DNA of 12,316 nucleotides from the NCBI GenBank assembly GCA_937871985.1, contig CALMPB010000052.1, positions 1 to 12,316 on the forward strand, given 5' to 3'. The notes beneath the pieces were generated by a model. The model was not told the DNA's origin, ran no database searches, and saw only the letters and a list, made by a program, of their open reading frames with translations. A program made the position numbers and the translations under genes. Of the stretch, positions 7,391 to 12,316 are shown piece by piece. This DNA is from an uncultured Burkholderiaceae bacterium (GTDB lineage: Bacteria; Pseudomonadota; Gammaproteobacteria; Burkholderiales; Burkholderiaceae). Position 1 is the first letter of the stretch, and every line of letters begins with the position of its first letter.

Positions 7391-7417
7391 CGGCAGCATA
7401 GACACACGATGCTGCCG
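7391..7417. other. Strong 9-bp hairpin 34 bases after the preceding stop codon
   Basis: CGGCAGCAT (7391-7399) and ATGCTGCCG (7409-7417) pair perfectly around a 9-base loop. There is no T-run on either side (GTAGCTTCGCTTT follows), so it is not a canonical intrinsic terminator. It could be a transcript 3'-end stabiliser, a rho-assisted terminator or a processing signal between the two paralogous genes. Confidence 0.5.
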
Positions 7418-7479
7418 GTAGCTTCGCTTTGAACGACAGGCAGACAATGCCGCCTGTAGATGATGTTAAGCAAAGCACA

Positions 7480-7500
7480 GGAGGGATATTAAATCCTTCC
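7480..7500 (+). promoter_or_regulatory. Leader hairpin burying an AGGAGGG motif
   Basis: GGAGGGAT (7480-7487) pairs with ATCCTTCC (7493-7500) through eight pairs including one G-U, around loop ATTAA. The left arm contains a Shine-Dalgarno-like GGAGGG that has no start codon in reach and is hidden by the hairpin. The real ribosome site, GAGGAA at about 7517-7522, follows 17 bases later. It might influence ribosome loading or mRNA stability, but this is inferred from symmetry alone. Confidence 0.35.
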
Positions 7501-7526
7501 AGTACGGGACACAAGATGAGGAAATT

Positions 7527-10500
7527 ATGAGCAGCATCAAGTTTATTTCCGATTTTCGTTCCTATTGCTCTGCACATTCTCATGTCTCATTTGATTTGTT
7601 CGATACGCTTATTCGCCGCCGTTTCCTTAAAGTTAACGAAGTGCATGATACTGTTAGTGCATATGCGCTGAGCCTGATTGGCCAACGTCATGACAATAGC
7701 CCCTTTGACCTGACCTTATTGCGCTACCGGACTACGGACGCGCTCAAGACCTTCGACGGCACTGGAACGCAGGAGCCGCTGATTGAAGACGTTTGGGACC
7801 GTATAATCGCCCGCCACATCCCCGACGATGCTACGCGCCTCGCGATGGTCGGTAAGATCGTAGGCTTTGAGATTGCGATCGAGCTTGCGAACCTTGCCCT
7901 GGTAGAGGGGGCGCTTGATCTCCTGCGCAGGCTGAAGGCCGATGGAAAGACGCTAGTCGCAATATCCGACATGTACTTCGACATGCCGACGATGCGCACA
8001 ATCCTCGATAGACTGGGGATTCTTGACCAGTTCGACCATGTCTATGTTTCGGCCGAAAGCCGGCTGACGAAGCAATCAGGCGACCTGTTCCGTCAGGTTT
8101 TAAGCGACCTGGACTTGCAGCCTCACGAGATCCTTCATGTCGGAGACAATCGCCATTCCGACATTAAAATGGCGACCCAATCCGGCATAAGTTCTGTTTT
8201 GGTCGAGCAGGAACATCTCCTGGAACTTGAACGGCCCGCCTACGGCCGCCGGCCTCGGATCGAAGAAGATGTCGCAGATATCGTCAAGGTGCATCTTGCC
8301 TCCCTGCTATTTGATGCTGTCGATAAGCGAGTAGAGCATCTTTATTTTCTTGCCCGTGATGGTTGCGCCATCAACGAATTCATGGGGCTTTGGGACAACG
8401 CTCTGATCAGCAAGTTCCTGCCTTCCCCGCCACGCAGTGACATGTATATGAACCGCATCCTGTCCTGTTGGGGCGGGATCGATTTCGCAGGTGACTGGCT
8501 GATCCAAGCCATCGGACTGGTGTTCTGGCTCAATCATGGCGAAGCTGGCGTCGAGGAGATGTGCGGCCGGCTCGGGGTGGAGATTGTCCCCCCTGCTCTC
8601 GGATCGGATATTCTGCGCGCCGATCGCGACACCTTCCGTGTCGCCAAAGTCCTAGTCGAGGCAGGCCTCGAAGAGAGAATCAAGGCGGCGATTCTTGACA
8701 AGCAGGCGCAGATCTTGCGAAACCTGCATGATATCGGGTTTTTCGAGAACGGCGTAGTAGCATTTTCAGATGTTGGTTATTCCGGCACGGTACTGCGCGA
8801 CTTGAACAGCCTCTTCGTCAGCAAACAGGGAGGCGCACAGGCTCTCCATCCACCAACGATGCACCTGCATCTGATTGCGACGAACGCGAACTACGAGAAG
8901 AACCGGGCAAAGTCCTATCCTTTCGCGAACTTTTCACCGCAAGTCGTCCTGCCTGGCTCGCAGCTTACCGAGGAGCTTCTCGCCTCTTTTTCCTGGCTCG
9001 AGTATTTCTTTAAGCACCGTACGCTCAAGCCCATCCTGCGTTTTGTAGAACGCGACGGAGGCTTGTTTCCGGAACTGAGACACGATGCGCCTAGCGCTGA
9101 TCGTATACCCACTGAACGGGTACTTGATTTCGCCCCGGCACGCGACGAGGACATTGTCCTTTTGTGGATGGCGGCGGTGAATTTCCATGGCCCGCTGGTC
9201 GAGCCGTTGGTGGAACGCTTCACTGATCCGGATGCTCAGACCATCTCACAAATGGAAGACGAAATTTTCGAGCAGCATTCGGTATTGGGAGCCAAACGCT
9301 CGATCATTTTACGCATTCCAGGGGGGCGGGTAGAAGCGATCGCGCTTGCGGCGCGTGAAGGAGATTTCTGGATACCGGGGTCTATCGCCGCGTCGCGCAC
9401 TACCCCTGATGCCGCGATGGCACCCGTCCCGGAGCAGGGCCGAGGGCGTTCGAGGCTAAGTTCGCAGGGCGCGCGGATACTCCGACGGCTTCGTAGGCGG
9501 CGTACCATAGCCGACGTACCGGGACTGGACACCGCGCGCGATTTCGATGCGCAGTTCTATCGTGATTTCTATCCCGATGTGCGCCACTTTAGGAACGATC
9601 AAGAGCTGTGGCAGCACTATTTCTTGCATGGGAGAGGGGAAAAGCGATTTGGCACCTATCAGGCGTTTATCCTCCAGCTGACGACTGAATGCGGGCCTTT
9701 GCCAGTGGATTTCGATCCTGTTTCGTACCTTGCGCTTAATGCCGACATTGCGGTTCTCATGGATACGCCGGAGCGGGCCCTTGACCATTACATGCGCATG
9801 GGGCGCAGCGAAGGCAGGGTCTATCGGCAGGAAAGAGACGATCTGGCGCATGATTTCGACGTTCTTCTCGCTGAGGGTAAGATCGTTCTGTCCAAGGAGG
9901 AGATAGGCCGCCGAGCGAAGGGCGCCTCGGTTCTGGCAGTATTGCTGCAGCGTTATGGCCTGCGGCAGGGTCCTTGGATCGACAAATTGGACGTTGCCGA
10001 ATTCCGTGCGCTTAATTCCGCCTGGGCAGGCGATGCGCGGAACAAGGCGCAATGTATTGTCGCGCTGCTGGAAAAGGGATTGCCGGAGCTTCCCGCGCTA
10101 TCGCTCACGAGTGCTTTCGATGCCGACTTCTATCGAACGCAGGTGGTAGGTGCAACGGAACTGTCCGCTCAGGACCTGTACCTTCACTATCTTTCTGAAG
10201 GGGCGCTGCGCGGGCTGAGCCCATCCGAAGCAGCAGCACTAGAACGATTGTGGGGCTTTTCGGTATTCCCCGAAGAATTCGATTGGGAGGGGTTTGCCGT
10301 CTACACTGGACTCTCGGCTGATCCGGCAAAGCGTGTTCAGGTTCTGCGGCGTTTCATTGAAACGCCAGGGATCGAGCGCATCAGGTTCGTTTCCGCCAGC
10401 CAAGGAGCGCACCTGCTTGCCTTCATCGCGACACGAGCTTCGCAGTTGCAGGGGTGCACCGATGAGGTCAAGGCGCTGTTTGAGGCAGGCCTAAAGTTAG

Positions 10501-12316
10501 GAGGAGAGCCCGGCGCCTTCCATCACCAACTCGGCGACCTTGCCATGCGCCAGGACAGGCCAGGAGAGGCGCTGGTCCATTTCCGCAAAGCGCTCCAATC
10601 CGCTTCACCAGATCGCTGGAGCTACCTACACGCAGCGCAGTTGCTGGTAGAGCAGGGAGACTACGCATCGGCGCTGGCTATCCTTAGTGACGGCGAAGAA
10701 CAATGGCAGCAGCGAGCGCCTTGGCGCCGAATTCGCGATGCCGCCCTGCAGCTGTGGAGCGAGGCGATCCTCCGCGACGTCCATGCTGGGGCGTTAGCAC
10801 CGGCGGACAAGCTGTACCACGAGATTGCCGCAGCTTTACCGTCTCCTCTGGTGCTGACGTCAGCGGATAAACGAACCCTGTTGCTCACTTCGCATGCCCT
10901 GCCGGATGGAGTATGGGATCGCACGCGGGCGGGCACAACGATCTGCGATCTGAGCGCGATCGAGCGGGGAGAATACCTGACGCTTCTGCTGGCGCATGAA
11001 GAGGTCGTTCTTCACGATGTGCCTTTCACCGCCGCTATCTTGAACGCCATTGCCCTTGCCCGCAGCCTAGGACGACGAACGATCGCCTGGGTCGGTCAAT
11101 TGGTCGACTGGGAAGGTCGTTCGCTGGCCCATCGAGCATGGGATGCGACGGGCGCAGATATATCGCCGCTTCAGTCGGACAATTTCATGGCAAGCATGTT
11201 GCCAGCCCGCTACTGCGACCAGGCGATCACCACGCTGGCAGGCTGCATGCCGCTGCTGGAAGAAATCATCCCTGGCGATGTCATGCTTGCGCGGGTAGAC
11301 ATGGCAGAATCTGGCCTGAAATCGCACACAGACCGGCGATACGTACTGGCGGTACCGATTTCCGATGTGCCCAGCACGGACGTACAATCTCTCGTGAAGG
11401 CGCTGCGCGCGGCGGCCGATGCCGATCCACAGCTGCATTTTCTGGTCGATCGCCGCCTTTCCGAAACAGGTGAACTGCGTGACATCGCCGGTCGATGGGA
11501 TAGGCTTGATGAGAACATCACCTTGCCGACCCTATCCGCGACGATAGGCATTTGCGATGCAGTCGTGCAGGTGGTTCGTAGCCCGACATTAGACTACGCC
11601 GCGTGGGCCGAAGCCCACGCTCAAGGCATTCCGGTCGTTGTCGTGTCTGGGACGGCGCATGTGCGGAAGGATGAAGCCGGTCTGACTGGCGTTTGGCCTG
11701 ATCTCTTTGAACAAGTGGGGATCTCGGATACTGATGCATTTGCCACGTGGATCGTGGAAGCAGCTGGCGCGCCGCGGAACGTGGTGGCGGCACGGAACAG
11801 GTCCCGTGCCCCGGATTGCATCCTTGACGAGGCCGCTCCCGCCGTGCCGGTCCAACGGCGCAGGCGAATTTTGTTCGCCAATATCTTTTTCGCCCCGCAG
11901 ACTATCGGCGGCGCCACGCGAGTGCTCAAGGATAATATCGACTATTGCCTTGACCACTATGCCGACGATTTCGAACTCGCCGTCTTCTGTGCAGATGAAC
12001 AGAATGAGCGCAACGGTGAATGGCGCCTGGACGTTTACCGCGGCATACCTGTGTTCCGGGTCTCCACGCCTCAGGAAATAAATATGGACTGGCGCGCCGC
12101 CAACGAAATGGTGGCAAGGCGGTTCGCGCAGATCTTGCGCACGCATACACCCGACTTGGTTCACATTCATTGCCTGCAGCGTCTAGGTGTCATTGTTGCA
12201 GAGACGTGCAAGGAGTTCGGCATTCCCTATGTTGTTACGCTGCATGATGCTTGGTGGTTGTCGGACTATCCGTTCCTCACTGATAAAAATGGCCGTCTGG
12301 TGTCCGTAGGGTCCGA
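7527..12316 (+). CDS. Giant HAD hydrolase-glycosyltransferase fusion (3' end beyond window)
   Basis: From ATG 7527 (ribosome site GAGG at 7517-7520) 1596 codons run to the window edge without a stop. Residues 1-225: HAD-type module with DLFDT (D23, D26), ISDMY (S147), K182 and HVGDNRHSD (D207, D212). Residues 226-480: companion region with FLARDG (274-279) and FSDVGYSGT (413-421), the COG5610 pattern. A basic linker lies near 635-660. Repeats: 672-707, 728-764, and a diverged one at 864-897. FDW is at 918-920, a TPR-like segment at about 999-1070, an eroded GT-B-like region at about 1100-1430, then a GT4 domain start with FFAPQ-x-x-GGATR (1454-1465), HIHC (1546-1549) and TLHDAWW (1571-1577). 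The GT4 C-terminal half is outside. HAD proteins remove or transfer phosphate; here it may process a phosphorylated glycan intermediate. It is a paralog of the preceding gene from the repeats onward. All motifs are seen; the role is inferred. Confidence 0.93.
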   Translation, partial: MSSIKFISDFRSYCSAHSHVSFDLFDTLIRRRFLKVNEVHDTVSAYALSLIGQRHDNSPFDLTLLRYRTTDALKTFDGTGTQEPLIEDVWDRIIARHIPDDATRLAMVGKIVGFEIAIELANLALVEGALDLLRRLKADGKTLVAISDMYFDMPTMRTILDRLGILDQFDHVYVSAESRLTKQSGDLFRQVLSDLDLQPHEILHVGDNRHSDIKMATQSGISSVLVEQEHLLELERPAYGRRPRIEEDVADIVKVHLASLLFDAVDKRVEHLYFLARDGCAINEFMGLWDNALISKFLPSPPRSDMYMNRILSCWGGIDFAGDWLIQAIGLVFWLNHGEAGVEEMCGRLGVEIVPPALGSDILRADRDTFRVAKVLVEAGLEERIKAAILDKQAQILRNLHDIGFFENGVVAFSDVGYSGTVLRDLNSLFVSKQGGAQALHPPTMHLHLIATNANYEKNRAKSYPFANFSPQVVLPGSQLTEELLASFSWLEYFFKHRTLKPILRFVERDGGLFPELRHDAPSADRIPTERVLDFAPARDEDIVLLWMAAVNFHGPLVEPLVERFTDPDAQTISQMEDEIFEQHSVLGAKRSIILRIPGGRVEAIALAAREGDFWIPGSIAASRTTPDAAMAPVPEQGRGRSRLSSQGARILRRLRRRRTIADVPGLDTARDFDAQFYRDFYPDVRHFRNDQELWQHYFLHGRGEKRFGTYQAFILQLTTECGPLPVDFDPVSYLALNADIAVLMDTPERALDHYMRMGRSEGRVYRQERDDLAHDFDVLLAEGKIVLSKEEIGRRAKGASVLAVLLQRYGLRQGPWIDKLDVAEFRALNSAWAGDARNKAQCIVALLEKGLPELPALSLTSAFDADFYRTQVVGATELSAQDLYLHYLSEGALRGLSPSEAAALERLWGFSVFPEEFDWEGFAVYTGLSADPAKRVQVLRRFIETPGIERIRFVSASQGAHLLAFIATRASQLQGCTDEVKALFEAGLKLGGEPGAFHHQLGDLAMRQDRPGEALVHFRKALQSASPDRWSYLHAAQLLVEQGDYASALAILSDGEEQWQQRAPWRRIRDAALQLWSEAILRDVHAGALAPADKLYHEIAAALPSPLVLTSADKRTLLLTSHALPDGVWDRTRAGTTICDLSAIERGEYLTLLLAHEEVVLHDVPFTAAILNAIALARSLGRRTIAWVGQLVDWEGRSLAHRAWDATGADISPLQSDNFMASMLPARYCDQAITTLAGCMPLLEEIIPGDVMLARVDMAESGLKSHTDRRYVLAVPISDVPSTDVQSLVKALRAAADADPQLHFLVDRRLSETGELRDIAGRWDRLDENITLPTLSATIGICDAVVQVVRSPTLDYAAWAEAHAQGIPVVVVSGTAHVRKDEAGLTGVWPDLFEQVGISDTDAFATWIVEAAGAPRNVVAARNRSRAPDCILDEAAPAVPVQRRRRILFANIFFAPQTIGGATRVLKDNIDYCLDHYADDFELAVFCADEQNERNGEWRLDVYRGIPVFRVSTPQEINMDWRAANEMVARRFAQILRTHTPDLVHIHCLQRLGVIVAETCKEFGIPYVVTLHDAWWLSDYPFLTDKNGRLVSVGS
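9540..9818 (+). repeat. Two FD-x-x-x-Y/HY-x-x-HGR-x-E repeats in the HAD-GT protein
   Basis: Copy 1 (9540-9647) encodes DFDAQFYRDFYPDV ... QHYFLHGRGEKR; copy 2 (9708-9818) encodes DFDPVSYLALNADI ... DHYMRMGRSEGR. A third, diverged copy at 10116-10214 reads FDADFYRTQVVG ... LHYLSEGALRG. They match the two repeats near the N-terminus of the preceding gene. In both proteins the repeats precede the FDW motif and TPR-like part, so they belong to a shared core. Confidence 0.72.

Larger units (their letters stand above)
7357..7526 (+). other. Intergenic/leader region before the HAD-GT gene
   Basis: About 170 bases without a gene. It holds a strong hairpin soon after the preceding stop (7391-7417), a smaller inverted repeat ACAGGC/GCCTGT (7436-7441, 7452-7457), and a third hairpin (7480-7500) before the ribosome site. 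No convincing -35/-10 pair was found, so the large gene may be read through from upstream or use an unusual promoter. Confidence 0.45.

Noticed and set aside
7391..7417. Hairpin as a standard intrinsic terminator of the 1224-residue gene
   Set aside because: The stem is strong but no T-run follows on either strand, so I list it only as a hairpin.
9456..10052. 198-codon minus-strand open frame inside the HAD-GT gene
   Set aside because: It mirrors the conserved repeats on the plus strand; its own translation has no domain-like pattern.
11589..12170. 193-codon minus-strand open frame near the window end
   Set aside because: Opposite the GT4 start with FFAPQ and H-x-HC motifs, which are clearly the coding strand.
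1..12316. CRISPR array, tRNA, rRNA, insertion sequence or phage attachment site
   Set aside because: No regularly spaced direct repeats, cloverleaf-like sequence, rRNA-like stretch, transposase or flanking terminal repeats were seen by eye on either strand.

Overview
The window looks like a chromosomal or large-plasmid segment of an alphaproteobacterium, most likely a sphingomonad (Sphingomonas, Novosphingobium or Sphingobium type). This is inferred from GC-rich third codon positions, the style of the glycosyltransferases with short FD-x-x-x-Y ... HYL-x-HG-x-x-EGR repeats, and a small ParA-type ATPase. No marker gene fixes the genus.

Layout. (i) 1-499, minus strand: a small ParA/MinD-family ATPase whose C-terminal end is cut by the window edge. 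It has a good sigma-70-like promoter overlaid by two TAGCTA palindromes. (ii) 500-690: divergent intergenic region with that promoter and a separate long inverted repeat on the side of the next gene. (iii) 691-3486, plus strand: a two-gene unit, a PhyH-type Fe(II)/2-oxoglutarate dioxygenase followed 15 bases later by a double-domain GT2 glycosyltransferase, closed by a clear intrinsic terminator at 3485-3506. (iv) 3682-7356: a 1224-residue protein with short repeats, a TPR-like segment and two successive GT-B glycosyltransferase modules. (v) 7527-12316: one uninterrupted reading frame of at least 1596 codons that leaves the window still open. It starts with a HAD-superfamily hydrolase module of the COG5610 type, followed by the same repeats, the same TPR-like segment, an eroded GT-B-like region and the start of a GT4 domain about half identical by eye to the last domain of the preceding gene.

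Together, genes iii to v read as part of a surface glycan (capsule, exopolysaccharide or O-antigen-like) assembly locus made of very large, modular, cytoplasmic enzymes. The two largest genes are tandem paralogs that share a core (repeats, FDW motif, TPR, GT-B pair) and differ by gain of an N-terminal HAD module and decay of one GT-B domain. No transporter, polymerase or flippase is visible here. The dioxygenase may modify a sugar or lipid precursor, but its substrate cannot be read from sequence. The ParA-like gene is divergent and probably functionally unrelated.

No tRNA, rRNA, CRISPR array, insertion sequence or attachment site was seen. No stretch without a gene exceeds 200 bases.
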